Shown here piece by piece: positions 8,455-18,100 of a stretch of DNA of 47,648 bases; positions within the stretch are counted from its first letter, which is position 1; each line of letters begins with the position of its first letter. The DNA comes from Fuerstiella sp. (GTDB lineage: Bacteria; Planctomycetota; Planctomycetia; Planctomycetales; Planctomycetaceae): positions 1-47,648 of the forward strand of contig JAPYTO010000022.1 in NCBI GenBank assembly GCA_029941865.1, given 5' to 3'. Made by a program: the position numbers and the translations under genes. The notes beneath the pieces are model-generated. The model was not told the origin of the DNA and searched no databases. It saw only the letters and a list, made by a program, of their open reading frames with translations.

Positions 8455-9633
8455 ATGAAACGTCGCTCTTTTCTTGCTGCCGCTTCCTCAGTGACGATCG
8501 GCGCAGGCTTTGTTCAGGCCGCCTCGCCGAAACGCAGAGTAGCTGTCATCGGACATACGGGGCGTGGCAATTTTGGGCATGGTCTCGACACCGTGTGGCA
8601 GCAGATTCCGGAAACGGAAATCTGCGCGGTGGTTGACGGCGACGAGAATGGCTTGGCCAGGGAGTTGAAGAAACTCGACATCGACCGGGGTTACACGGAT
8701 TACCGTAGGATGCTGATGGAGGTGCGGCCGGAATTCGTTTCCGTTTGTCCGCGGCACGCCGATCAACACTACGACATGGCTTTGGCGTCAATCGAAGCAG
8801 GGGTAAAAGGACTCTACGTTGAAAAACCATTCTGTCGCACACCGGCCGAGGCGGATGAGTTGATCGCCGCGTGTGAAATGCACGGTGCGACGATCGCTGT
8901 GGCTCACCGCAATCGTTACCACCCGGCGTTAAACCAGATCGACAGACTGATCGCCTCTGGAGAGATCGGCCGTCTGCTTGAGATCCGCGGTCGTGGCCTG
9001 GGCGATCGACGTGGTGGCGGCGAAGATCTGTGGGTTCTGGGCAGCCACATTATGAATCTGATTCACTATTTTGCGGGTGAGCCGAAATCCTGCTCGGCGA
9101 TCATGCTGCAGGACGGACGTCGCGTCACGGCTGACGACGTTAAGCCGGGAGCTGAGGGACTCGGACCGCTGGCGGCCAACGAAGTTCATGCCCGCTATGA
9201 GACGACAAAGGGTGTCGTTGCGTATTACGATTCGATCGCAAATGACGGCACGGAGAAAAAAGGTTATTGCCTGCAGTTGATCGGCAGCAACGGAACGATC
9301 TCCATTCACATTGACCGAGATCCCATTGCACATTTTACGCCTGGCAATCCTTTTCAGCCGACCAGCGAGCCGCGACCCTGGATTCCCATCACCACTGCTG
9401 GGGTCGGTCAACCAGAGACGCAGCAGGATCTAATTGATGGGGTCGCCAATCACGTGCTCGCCGTGCGTGACCTGATTGATGCGTGTGACAACCACCGCCC
9501 ACCACTGTGCGACGTGCATGCCGGAGCAGTGACCGTGGAAATGATTTGCGGCGTGTTTGAATCACATCGCCAGGGAGGAGAAACCGTTGACTTCCCGCTG
9601 AAGCAACGTGGCAACGCGCTGCAACATCTATGA
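8455..9633 (+). CDS. Gfo/Idh/MocA family oxidoreductase with Tat-type signal
   Basis: A 392-residue member of the glucose-fructose oxidoreductase family. The N-terminus MKRRSFLAAASSVTIGAG has a twin-arginine pattern (RRSFL) and a hydrophobic stretch, so the folded, cofactor-loaded enzyme is probably exported to the periplasm. The Rossmann domain follows with VAVIGHTGRGNFGHG at about 29-43, and the family motif EKP appears in LYVEKPFCRTPAEAD near 122-136. The C-terminal half is the beta-sheet substrate domain, which in this family often acts on sugars, inositols or their derivatives. The Asn/His pattern GSHIMNLIHYFAGEP is typical of the catalytic region. NAD(P) dependence is expected from the family. 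The substrate is unknown. It ends 23 bp from the convergent deacetylase-like gene. Confidence 0.9.
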   Translation: MKRRSFLAAASSVTIGAGFVQAASPKRRVAVIGHTGRGNFGHGLDTVWQQIPETEICAVVDGDENGLARELKKLDIDRGYTDYRRMLMEVRPEFVSVCPRHADQHYDMALASIEAGVKGLYVEKPFCRTPAEADELIAACEMHGATIAVAHRNRYHPALNQIDRLIASGEIGRLLEIRGRGLGDRRGGGEDLWVLGSHIMNLIHYFAGEPKSCSAIMLQDGRRVTADDVKPGAEGLGPLAANEVHARYETTKGVVAYYDSIANDGTEKKGYCLQLIGSNGTISIHIDRDPIAHFTPGNPFQPTSEPRPWIPITTAGVGQPETQQDLIDGVANHVLAVRDLIDACDNHRPPLCDVHAGAVTVEMICGVFESHRQGGETVDFPLKQRGNALQHL

Positions 9634-9656
9634 TCTCCACAGCGGCAACGCCCGCG

Positions 9657-10586
9657 TCAGCCGATCAACGTTTGCAGATGCAGTTCCACACAGTCGGCCA
9701 GTCGATCGACGTTGTATCCGCCTTCCAGCATGCTGACAAGTCGGCCACCGGCGTGAGTCGCAGCGACCTGCATGACCAGCTTTGTTAATTCGGCAAAATC
9801 GTCGGTCTCCAGTCCCAGCGAACCGATGGGATCTTCGGCGTGTGCGTCAAACCCGGCACTGATGAGCACGAGCTCCGGTCGGCATCGGTCGGCGGCGGCG
9901 GTCAGTGTATTTTCGAAGGCGGACAGGTAGTCTGTTCGGGAAATGCCGAACTCCAGAGGCAGATTGAAGACCGTGCCCAGTCCTGCTCCACGACCGGTTT
10001 CGCTTTTGCGGCCGGAGCCAGGATAAAACGGAAAACGGTGTGCCGAAAAGAACGTGATGTGCTCGTCTTCGTAGAAGACATCCTGGGTTCCATTGCCGTG
10101 ATGAACGTCCCAGTCGACAATCAGGACTTTCTTCAATCCAAGTCGCTGCACGGCGGTGCGAGCCGCAATGGCAACGTTGCTTAACAAACAAAAGCCCATG
10201 GCCGAATCGGGCACTGCATGGTGTCCAGGTGGTCGAACAAGACACAGCGCCTGCTTAGCTTCGTCACGGACAACTCGGGTGACCGCATCGACACCGGTCC
10301 CCGCAGCCAGCCATGCAGTATCGGCTGAATCCGGACTGACGACGGTATCCGCACCAATGTGACCTCCGCCCTCGTCCGCAAGTCGGCGCACGGACTCCAG
10401 GTGTTCGGCCGCGTGCACGCGCAGTACGTCATGATCGTTGGCTCGCTGAATGGGCACACGAGTCACGTGAGACAGCAGTCCTGACGTCTTCAGTTTGCTG
10501 TGTACGTGTTCCAGCCGAGCGGCGCACTCCGGATGATTGCCGGTGTCATGCAGCAGGAATTTTTCATCCATGTACAACAGCGTCAT
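9657..10586 (-). CDS. Histone deacetylase family protein
   Basis: A 309-residue zinc-dependent deacylase of the arginase/deacetylase fold. The active-site pieces are visible: RPPGHHA with His122 and His123, the metal ligands Asp160 and His162 in VDWDVHHGNGTQ, Asp247 in SAGFDAHAEDP, and Tyr291 in LEGGYN. Bacterial relatives include acetoin-utilisation proteins (AcuC) and acetylpolyamine amidohydrolases; the DAHAEDPIG segment looks like the class II group. The likely job is removing acetyl groups from lysines of proteins or from small amines such as acetylated polyamines; sequence alone does not decide. It is cytoplasmic, with no signal peptide. No acetyltransferase or acetyl-CoA synthetase is next to it. 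The ATG at 10586 leaves a short gap to the DUF1559 gene upstream on the same strand. Confidence 0.92.
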   Translation of the reverse strand: MTLLYMDEKFLLHDTGNHPECAARLEHVHSKLKTSGLLSHVTRVPIQRANDHDVLRVHAAEHLESVRRLADEGGGHIGADTVVSPDSADTAWLAAGTGVDAVTRVVRDEAKQALCLVRPPGHHAVPDSAMGFCLLSNVAIAARTAVQRLGLKKVLIVDWDVHHGNGTQDVFYEDEHITFFSAHRFPFYPGSGRKSETGRGAGLGTVFNLPLEFGISRTDYLSAFENTLTAAADRCRPELVLISAGFDAHAEDPIGSLGLETDDFAELTKLVMQVAATHAGGRLVSMLEGGYNVDRLADCVELHLQTLIG

Positions 10587-10678
10587 CGAGCGACTCCAGG
10601 TTCAAGCCCAGGAGGAACCGACCGAACCACAGGGAGAGTCGCAACTCTGCCGCCATGCCCACCCGGAATGAGATGGAG

Positions 10679-12772
10679 CTATCGATTGACCGTTTCGCCG
10701 CCATTCCGCGTAAACAACGCCTTCAACTGAGTCGCCGTGTGAGTCACCGTCTGGACCGAACCGTCGACAAAAACCGCTCGAAATCCATCTGATCCATCTC
10801 CTCCAAGCCCGTCCCCCGGGTTGTCAGGATCGAACGCAAAGTCGCCTGGCTGAGTCCAGACGACAGCTCGATCGGTGGCCACCTCGACTAACAGGATTGT
10901 ATTGGAGGTCCCGTCGGTGAAGTCTCTTATACGCAGCTCCTTGCCCTCTTCGAACGCTGCTCCCGGGCCGACGGGTACCTGATACACGGTGTGACCAGGT
11001 TGCAGACCCGCATTGTCCGTTCGAAAAACATCGGGCATTTGTTCTGCGAGAGGTCGGTTTGTCGTGCTGTCCCACGGCTCTTCCAGTGCAAACTGATCGT
11101 AAAGATCTTCGTGTCCCAGGAACGGCAACAGGTGTACGCGCCAGCTGAGCAGGGCATCACCGGACTCGTTCCGAGAAGTCGACTTTGGAAAACGACCGTA
11201 GAGGTCGTGAAAGTTGTGCAGTGCCAGGCCCATGTTCTTCAGATTGTCCTGCGGCTGTGCCGCCTGAGCTGCAGATTGCGCCTGTTGCATCATCGGACCA
11301 ATCATCATCGGGAGCATTGGGATGACGGCCGCAATTTGATCGCCGCCGCCAGGGGCCAACATCGACACTTTACAGATGTCACCGTCGGCTTCGATTTTCT
11401 GGGAATCCGTCAGCGTTTTATTCAGCGTCATCAGGGGTGCCAGCATCGGGGGCAATTGCGACATCTGAGCCTCCGCCTGTGCTTTGCTTTCTTCCGTAGA
11501 GGCCTGTAGTAGCTTAACCATCTGCTGTGCGGCAGCGGCATCGCTGCACCTTGCTGCCATGCTGAAGCCCAGGTCGCTTGTCAGGTCGAATCCCAGCGAT
11601 GCCCCCTTGGCCGTCGCCAGGAAATGTCTTGCCAGCTCAAGAGCAGCGGGAGGACCCACCGGAGGAATGATGGCCTGCGAATGTCTGAAAATGGCGTCCG
11701 GGTTGGACGGTGAGAAGACGATCTGAATCGCTGAATCACCGGCAAAAAGTTCTGCGTCGATTCCGGACGGTGCGGTCGTGAACGAAGAAGCCTGTTTGAC
11801 GAATTCCTCCGCCCCGACCACTGCCGTGGTTGAGTCCGCTAACCAGATTGCGACAGGAGGATCTTCAGGAATTCGCAGGTACGACATCTGTCCTTCCGTC
11901 ACACTTTGCGCGTTAGGAATCACCGACTGCAGCTTGGCCATGTCAACCGAAGTCCTCGCTCGCACGACAACGATGACCGGCAGATCCTGGGGGGATGGTG
12001 GCGTGCCACGGCTAATCGCATCAGAAATGCCGCCAACGCCGACGGTAATTGATTGAACATCTTCGGGGCCGAAAGCGGTCTGTTGTTTGAACTGCTCAAT
12101 CTGTTGAGAAACCATTGGATTCTGAAGCAGTTGTCCGAGAGGCCCGCCCAGCAGTCGGGCAACGTCAATCCGCACGACGGCTTCCGTCGAAGGAGGCAAC
12201 CACGCCAGATTCACTCCGCCCGTCTGAGAACCAGACGATGCGCCGGCGACCGCGGCCGGCGTATCAGAAGAACCTGCCTCGGGATCCTCGGCGTCTGCAG
12301 CTTCTGTGTCCGCTTCTTCCGCACCCTCGTCGTCGGCAACTTCGTCGTCGGCAACTTCGTCGCCGGCAGGTGATCCATTGTCGGCGGTAGAGTCCCCGCC
12401 GTTCGCAAACACAAACATATAGACCAGGCCACCCACCAAGCCGAGACCGAGTAATGCGATTCCGGCAATCAGTGGCGTCTTTGACTTCGTTTTCGCAGGT
12501 GCCTTCTTGCCCTTTCTTCCTTTTCCGCCCGACTTTTTCGGACGAGCTGGTGCGCCAAAATTATCGTCATCCTCTCCGGCAGCAAAGTCATCGTCGGAAC
12601 CGTAGTCATCAAAATCGTCGGCGGGCGGGCGGCGTTTCTTTTTGCCGCCGCCGGACTTTCCGGCGGCTACAAACGGTTCTTTGCAGCTGGGGCACCTCAG
12701 CTTCCTGCCCGCCACTGGCGTCTTCATTTTTAGTCTTTTGCCACAATTCGAACACTGAACAACTTCAGCCAT
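10679..12772 (-). CDS. Zinc-ribbon, single-pass protein with DUF1559 C-terminus
   Basis: A protein of about 697 residues. I start it at the ATG at 12772, which follows a GGAG-like site. The frame continues 12 codons upstream without support. A short N-terminal zinc ribbon has CSNCGKR and CPSCKEPF. Next comes a basic, Lys-rich and acidic linker, then a transmembrane segment LIAGIALLGLGLVGGLVYMF near 100-120. After that is a long acidic low-complexity stretch (DEVADDE repeats, from a tandem 15-base repeat near 12335-12365), then a large extracellular region. The C-terminus has the DUF1559 features LHNFHDLYGRFP, RDFTDGTSNTILLVEV and FVDGSVQ. DUF1559 proteins are abundant in planctomycetes, often with pilin-like N-termini, but here a zinc ribbon replaces the pilin leader. 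Function is unknown. A surface or cell-envelope role is inferred. Confidence 0.82.
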   Translation of the reverse strand: MAEVVQCSNCGKRLKMKTPVAGRKLRCPSCKEPFVAAGKSGGGKKKRRPPADDFDDYGSDDDFAAGEDDDNFGAPARPKKSGGKGRKGKKAPAKTKSKTPLIAGIALLGLGLVGGLVYMFVFANGGDSTADNGSPAGDEVADDEVADDEGAEEADTEAADAEDPEAGSSDTPAAVAGASSGSQTGGVNLAWLPPSTEAVVRIDVARLLGGPLGQLLQNPMVSQQIEQFKQQTAFGPEDVQSITVGVGGISDAISRGTPPSPQDLPVIVVVRARTSVDMAKLQSVIPNAQSVTEGQMSYLRIPEDPPVAIWLADSTTAVVGAEEFVKQASSFTTAPSGIDAELFAGDSAIQIVFSPSNPDAIFRHSQAIIPPVGPPAALELARHFLATAKGASLGFDLTSDLGFSMAARCSDAAAAQQMVKLLQASTEESKAQAEAQMSQLPPMLAPLMTLNKTLTDSQKIEADGDICKVSMLAPGGGDQIAAVIPMLPMMIGPMMQQAQSAAQAAQPQDNLKNMGLALHNFHDLYGRFPKSTSRNESGDALLSWRVHLLPFLGHEDLYDQFALEEPWDSTTNRPLAEQMPDVFRTDNAGLQPGHTVYQVPVGPGAAFEEGKELRIRDFTDGTSNTILLVEVATDRAVVWTQPGDFAFDPDNPGDGLGGDGSDGFRAVFVDGSVQTVTHTATQLKALFTRNGGETVNR

Positions 12773-13186
12773 GAGACCACTCCGCGGGCAATGAAATGCC
12801 AAAGACAACGAACCACCGAACTATATGATAGTCAGATCGGGAGCGAAACGCTCAGCTCCGAGCAACGGATCATCAGAATCCCGGTGTTTCTTCGGAAGAC
12901 GGTTTTCACGAACGCAGAAGATTTCATCAGCAGCTGTGCTCGTCCGTGCTTCCGGGTTAAACGTATAGAGTCTCCTTGTTATCATCCAAGGTCGTGCTTT
13001 GTCAGAACTACGTTTTAGGGTCGGCGGGGAAAACGGGGTCAGGTACCAAAAACCGGAACGGCCCGAAGGGTGCTTCGCATTTTTGGTACCTGACCCCCTT
13101 TTCCAGCGAATGATGTAACCCCACTTTGGGGGCTATGACAAAGCAGTAGTCAGATTGGTTTGTTGCCGCACAGATTGGGAGAGCAA
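12773..13186. other. Intergenic gap holding a REP-type palindrome
   Basis: This 414-base stretch separates the divergent DUF1559 and receiver-HATPase genes. It contains the palindromic repeat at 13028-13104 and a small CCCC/GGGG hairpin near 13119-13131. I see no transposase gene. The promoter for the signalling cluster should lie between the palindrome and 13187, but no clear -35/-10 pair is visible. Confidence 0.5.
13028..13104. repeat. REP/RAYT-type palindromic element
   Basis: The left arm GGGGTCAGGTACCAAAAA (13035-13052) and the right arm TTTTTGGTACCTGACCCC (starting at 13080) are perfect inverted repeats of 18 bp, extended by near-matching GGAAAA/TTTTCC ends. The inside contains a shorter stem, CGAAG/CTTCG, around GGTG. 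Arms with the core GGTCAGGTACC are, to my knowledge, associated with REP-associated tyrosine transposases in several bacterial phyla. This looks like an orphan copy without its transposase. It sits between two genes and could also act as a bidirectional terminator or a structure-forming site. Confidence 0.78.
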
Positions 13187-14107
13187 GTGTTGAGAGGTCA
13201 GGATCAAGCACCCGGGCCGACGATTCTGTTCGTGGATGATTCCGCCACAGACAGAACTCGTGGATCCGGGCTCATTGCCGGGCGGCATCCCGAATGGACC
13301 GTAATCCAGGCGGCCTGTGCAGAAGACGGTCTGGAAGAGCTTGCGGAACGTCATATTGACGCGGTCGTTTCCGATCTTGTTATGCCGAACATGGACGGGC
13401 GAGAGTTCCTGCGGAAAATCAATCTTGAATTCGCCGGCGTTCCTGTAGTGCTGATCACCGCACAGGGAGACGACAGAATCGCAGCCGAGTGTGTTGAACT
13501 TGGTGCGGTTAACTACGTGCCCAAACGACGTATGGCCGAAGACCTGGTGCCGGCGCTGGAAGAGGTGATCACTGCCCAAAAGGAAGTCCTCGCAACTCAA
13601 AGAGTGTTGCAACACGTCGTTCAGAATCGCTGCGAATTCGAAATCCAGAACGACCTTGATCAGATACGGTCTTTGATCAATTTCCTGCGTGACCGCCTTA
13701 CGGGTTTTGAGCGATTCACGCCGCCGGACATCCAATCGATGACGACGGCGGTGCGCGAGTCCCTGTTGAATGCATACTTTCACGGGAATCTTGAAGCCAA
13801 CTCGCGACCGCTGGAACATACCCGCGACGAATACGTGGCGCGGGCGGCGAGTCACAAATCCGATCCACCGTATTGTGATCGACGTATCAGACTGGAGGTC
13901 AAACTTGATCCTGTCGAAATCACCTTCAGGATTACCGACCAGGGCAAGGGATTCAATCACGCCATTGTGGCTGATCTCACCGGCCCACCGGATGAACGAT
14001 TTCCAGCCGGAAACGGTTTTCGTCAGATTCAGCATGCGATGGACTCAGTTTTGTTCAATGAAAGCGGGAACATGATTATCCTGACAAGATCGATGTGTGA
14101 CCGTTAG
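13187..14107 (+). CDS. Response regulator with HATPase output domain (copy A)
   Basis: About 306 residues. I place the start at GTG 13187, preceded by GGGAG, although a TTG at 13160 opens the frame and a TTG at 13190 is possible. The receiver domain occupies about 10-130, with acidic FVDDSATD and the phosphoacceptor Asp63 in VVSDLVMPNMDG, and a Lys in YVPKRR. A linker leads to a GHKL ATPase of the RsbW/SpoIIAB type: N-box ESLLNAYFHGNLE with Asn195, then DQGKGFNH from Asp251. The later G2 box is GNGFRQIQHAM rather than GRGxxMM, so the lid is atypical. The family role would be a phosphorylation-controlled serine/threonine kinase or a binding protein in partner switching. It is the first gene of a three-gene cluster with a paralog and a hybrid kinase. 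Confidence 0.85.
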   Translation: MLRGQDQAPGPTILFVDDSATDRTRGSGLIAGRHPEWTVIQAACAEDGLEELAERHIDAVVSDLVMPNMDGREFLRKINLEFAGVPVVLITAQGDDRIAAECVELGAVNYVPKRRMAEDLVPALEEVITAQKEVLATQRVLQHVVQNRCEFEIQNDLDQIRSLINFLRDRLTGFERFTPPDIQSMTTAVRESLLNAYFHGNLEANSRPLEHTRDEYVARAASHKSDPPYCDRRIRLEVKLDPVEITFRITDQGKGFNHAIVADLTGPPDERFPAGNGFRQIQHAMDSVLFNESGNMIILTRSMCDR

Positions 14108-14274
14108 CAGCAGAGGGAAACCGAAACACCTGAATAAACCCGCAGACCCAGACCCCTTGCACAGGAGAGGCTGTGGCGAGATTATTTGCCCGTCCCTTTC
14201 CTCCCCGCCGGTCCGCCAATTTGATTCTGGCCTGTTGTTGGATTTCGATAAGCGATTAACGTTCGGAGCACGTC

Positions 14275-15165
14275 GTGGTTGTGATTCTGGTTGTTGATGA
14301 TTCTGCGACAGATCGCACTCGAATTGCGGGACTGTTGTCGCGCATGGATGGGTACGAAGTGATCACCGCTTCCGGCGGTGCCGAAGCGAAGGACATCGTG
14401 GCCGCGACGGCCATTGATCTGGTGTTGACAGACCTGCAGATGCCGGAGGTCGACGGCCTGGAACTCGTCCGCGACATTCGCCTGCATCACGCTGACGTCC
14501 CGGTGGTTCTGATGACCGGGACGGGTAGCGAAGAAATCGCCGTGCAGGCGATGAAAGCCGGTGCCGCCAACTACGTGAACAAGACGGCCGGCCCGCAGTG
14601 GCTAAGAGAAAACATTGAACGGGTGCTGGCGTCACAGGGCGAGATACAGTCGCACAAAGAGCTGTTGAAAAGCCTGTGTCGGGACGATTACGAGTTTCAG
14701 CTGGACAACGACCGCAGTCTAATGGCGTCAACGGCGAGATTTCTTCGCCAGGCTGCACAGTCGACGGGACTGTGTGCCGCCAGTGACCTGCCTCGCCTGG
14801 GCATCGCCATGGAAGAAGCACTATTGAATGCGTGTCTGCACGGTAATCTGGAACTGGATTCCGCATTGCGCGAGGGTGATGGCGATCAGTTCAATGAAAT
14901 GGCGCTGGAACGATCTGCCAGGCAACCCTGGATGGATCGCCGCGTGACCGTTCGGGCGTCGATATCGCCAATGCAGTTCAAGGTGGAAATCACGGACGAC
15001 GGACCGGGATTCGATCCGTCCTGCCTGCCGGACCCCACGGACCCCGAGAATCTTCTGAAGCCGCACGGCCGTGGCATCATGATGATGAGGCTGTTTCTGG
15101 ACGAGGTCCACTGGAATGAACGAGGTAATCGAGTCACCATGATAAAAAACGTACAGCCGTCATGA
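14275..15165 (+). CDS. Response regulator with HATPase output domain (copy B)
   Basis: A 296-residue paralog of the preceding gene. The start is GTG 14275, with GGAG about eight bases upstream. The receiver has VVDDSATDRTR, the phosphoacceptor Asp53 in LTDLQMPEVDG and the conserved Lys in YVNKTAG. The C-terminal GHKL ATPase has the N-box EEALLNACLHGNLE with Asn185, the G1 box DDGPGFDP from Asp241 and an intact G2 box HGRGIMMMR from His264. The segment GFDPSCLPDPTD matches the stand-alone RsbW-like protein at 43.1-43.6 kb. This suggests an anti-sigma or serine kinase activity gated by phosphorylation of the receiver. The stop overlaps the ATG of the hybrid kinase (ATGA), so translation is probably coupled and stoichiometry controlled. 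The gap from copy A is 167 bases. Confidence 0.9.
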   Translation: MVVILVVDDSATDRTRIAGLLSRMDGYEVITASGGAEAKDIVAATAIDLVLTDLQMPEVDGLELVRDIRLHHADVPVVLMTGTGSEEIAVQAMKAGAANYVNKTAGPQWLRENIERVLASQGEIQSHKELLKSLCRDDYEFQLDNDRSLMASTARFLRQAAQSTGLCAASDLPRLGIAMEEALLNACLHGNLELDSALREGDGDQFNEMALERSARQPWMDRRVTVRASISPMQFKVEITDDGPGFDPSCLPDPTDPENLLKPHGRGIMMMRLFLDEVHWNERGNRVTMIKNVQPS

Positions 15166-18100
15166 ACCACATTTCGTCAGACACGCCTGAGGAAGCACTA
15201 CGCCAGACACAGGCTGACTATCAGATGCTCGTCGACAGTCTGCCGGTGTGCCTGCTGAGAAAGGACAGGGACGGCAAGCCGATCTTTGCGAATCGACCAT
15301 ATCTGGAGTTTCACAATACCACCCTGGAAGAACTCATCGAAAACGGTGAGCCGATCGTCCTGAACGAGAAGCAAAGGAAGCAGTTTTCCGGTGAAGACGC
15401 CGAAACGCTGCAACACGGCACGGTTTTCCAGGGGGTCATTCAGCATATCCACGGCGACGGCACTGTCTGCTGGGTCGAACGCTTAAAGGGGCCGCAGCTG
15501 GATGCGGACAGGAACGTGGTCGGTATTCAGGTCTTGTTCTGGGTTGTCACCGACCGAATTGAGGCCGAGGAAGCTCAAGAGAGAGCAAGTGCACTGCTGC
15601 AGGCACTGTTGCAACACGTTCCCGATGCGATCTACTTCAAGGATACTTCCAGCCGTTTCATTCGGATCAGTGAGAACATGGCTACCATGTTCGGACTCAG
15701 GAACGCGTCGGAAGCCATCCACCGGACAGACGCGGACTTCTTTACCGCAAAACACGCCGACCAGGCTCGCGAAGACGAACTTCGCATCATGCGGTCCGGC
15801 GAATCGATCGTTGGACGAATTGAGCGTGTCACATGGCGGGACCGAGACGCGACGTGGTGCTCAACGACAAAACTGCCGCTGCACGATGCTGAGGGGAATG
15901 TCGTTGGCACGTTCGGTCTGTCGCGCGACATCACCAGCCTGATTCGCGCGGAAGAAGCGCTGGCTCGTGAACGCGACCGCCTGCAGACCCTGATGAGTCA
16001 CCTACCGGACGTGATCTTCATCAAAGACACCAACGGCCGGTTCCTGATGGCGAATCCGGCACTGATCAGACTCTATGGCTGCAGCGAATTTGAGGAACTC
16101 GAGGGCCTGACCGACTTTGACTTCATCCCCCGAGAGGTAGCTCAGCATTTCGCTGACGATGATCAGCGAGTCATGAACTCCGGCACATCGCTGATCGACC
16201 GGGAAGAATCCAATGTTGATCCGCGCGGTCATGAGGTGTGGATGCTGACCAGCAAGATTCCGTTGCGCGATGCCGATGGTCAAGTGATCGGGTTAGTTGG
16301 CATTGGCAGGGATATTACCAAACAGAAAATGGCTCAGCAGGCGGCGTCGCGAAAGGCCATGGAAGCCGGCCTGCTGTACCAGGCAACGTCGCTCGCACGT
16401 GAAACGGACTCGCTGGAAGAAGCTCTCAGCGGATGCCTGAGCATTGTCTGTATCCTGACTGGCTGGACGGTTGGCCATGTTTACGTGCACGCTGATGATG
16501 CGAACGACGACCAATTGGTGTCCGCTCCCATTTGGTATCCGGAAAAAGGCACAGAAGTCAGCGATTTTCGGGAAGTCACGGACGGTATTCGAATTCAGCG
16601 AGGCCAGGGGTTGCCAGGAACGATCTGGGAAACTGGTGAACCGCTATGGGTCGAAGACGTTCAGGATGGATTCCCGTCGCCTCGCGCGGATGCATTTCGC
16701 AAGGCGAACATCTGCAGCGCCGTGGGATTTCCCGTGATCATCCGGGGTGAGCTGGTGGCGATTCTGGAGTTCTTTGCGTTCCGGAAACACCCGGAAGACA
16801 AAGCGATGCTGTGGATTCTTCAAAGTGTGGGCGAACAGGTGGGGCAGGTCATTGAGCGCAAACGAAACGAAGAATCGCTTCGAATCGCTCACGACGCGGC
16901 CAATGCGGCTAACCAGGCGAAAAGTGATTTTCTGGCGAACGTCAGTCATGAGATCCGAACACCAATGAACGGCATCATTGGCATGACGGAACTGCTGCTG
17001 GATACTCAGCTCACACCAATGCAGCGTGAATATCTAGTGATGGTGGAAGCGTCCGGCGAATCGTTGCTGTCACTGATTAATGACATTCTCGATTTTTCCA
17101 AAATCGAAGCGGGCCGTTTGGATCTGGAGTCGATCCCTTTCGACCTGCGCGAATCACTCGGCGACGCGATGAAGCTGCTGGGCACTCGTGCGCATCGCCA
17201 GGGACTGGAACTGGCGTTTTCAGTGGCGTCGGACGTTCCTGAGTTTCTGATCGGTGATCCGGCACGGTTACGTCAGGTTGTCGTCAACCTTGTTGGCAAC
17301 GCGATTAAATTCACAGCGGCGGGCGAGGTCGTCCTGACCGTCACGCTGCAGCAGACGGTGGACGACATTGCCAGCCTGAAGGTATCTGTGACCGATACCG
17401 GGATCGGAATCGCGGCCGACAAAATTGAAGACGTCTTTTCGGCTTTCGAACAGGCGGACACATCGACCACACGAAGATACGGAGGCACCGGACTGGGGTT
17501 GGCAATTTCCAGTCGCCTGGTGGCCATGATGGGAGGTGACATTCGATGCGAAAGTGAAGTGGGGAAGGGCAGCACATTTTCGTTCACCACGGAACTGGGC
17601 ATCGCTCATGATGTGTCCCGGCAAAAACGCGACCCCGGCGTTGTATCCGATACTCACGTACTGATTGTCGATGACAACGCCACGAATTGCAGAATTCTTC
17701 ACGATATGTGCAGCAACTGGGGCATGAATGCCACGGTCGCCGCCGATGCCGCCTCCGCGTTAAGACAATTGACAGCGGCAGATGCCCCCCCCTTCAGGCT
17801 GGTCCTGACAGACGTCAACATGCCAGGAGAGGACGGCTTCACGCTGTGTGGGCAGATCCGATCGAATGCCGATTTTTCTGACCTGAGAATCATCATGCTC
17901 ACATCCTCGGGACGCCCGGGGGATGCTGAGAGACGTGACCTGCTGGCAGTTAATGGCCATTTGCTTAAGCCAGTTAAGCAATCTGAGCTTTTTGACTCGA
18001 TAGTCACGGTATTGGACGTCACGGACGTGGCCACAGAAGCCATTTCGGCAGTTGCTGAAAATGAAGCTCTGGCGACCACGGGATTGGCTGTCCTGCTGGC

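Noticed and set aside
12330-12370. Tandem repeat that could be mistaken for a CRISPR or regulatory repeat
   Set aside because: It is a 15-base in-frame repeat encoding an acidic low-complexity linker (DEVAD) inside the DUF1559 gene.
13133-14035. A 300-codon minus-strand ORF opposite the first receiver-HATPase gene
   Set aside because: The plus-strand protein has receiver and ATPase motifs with conserved residues. The opposite frame has none.
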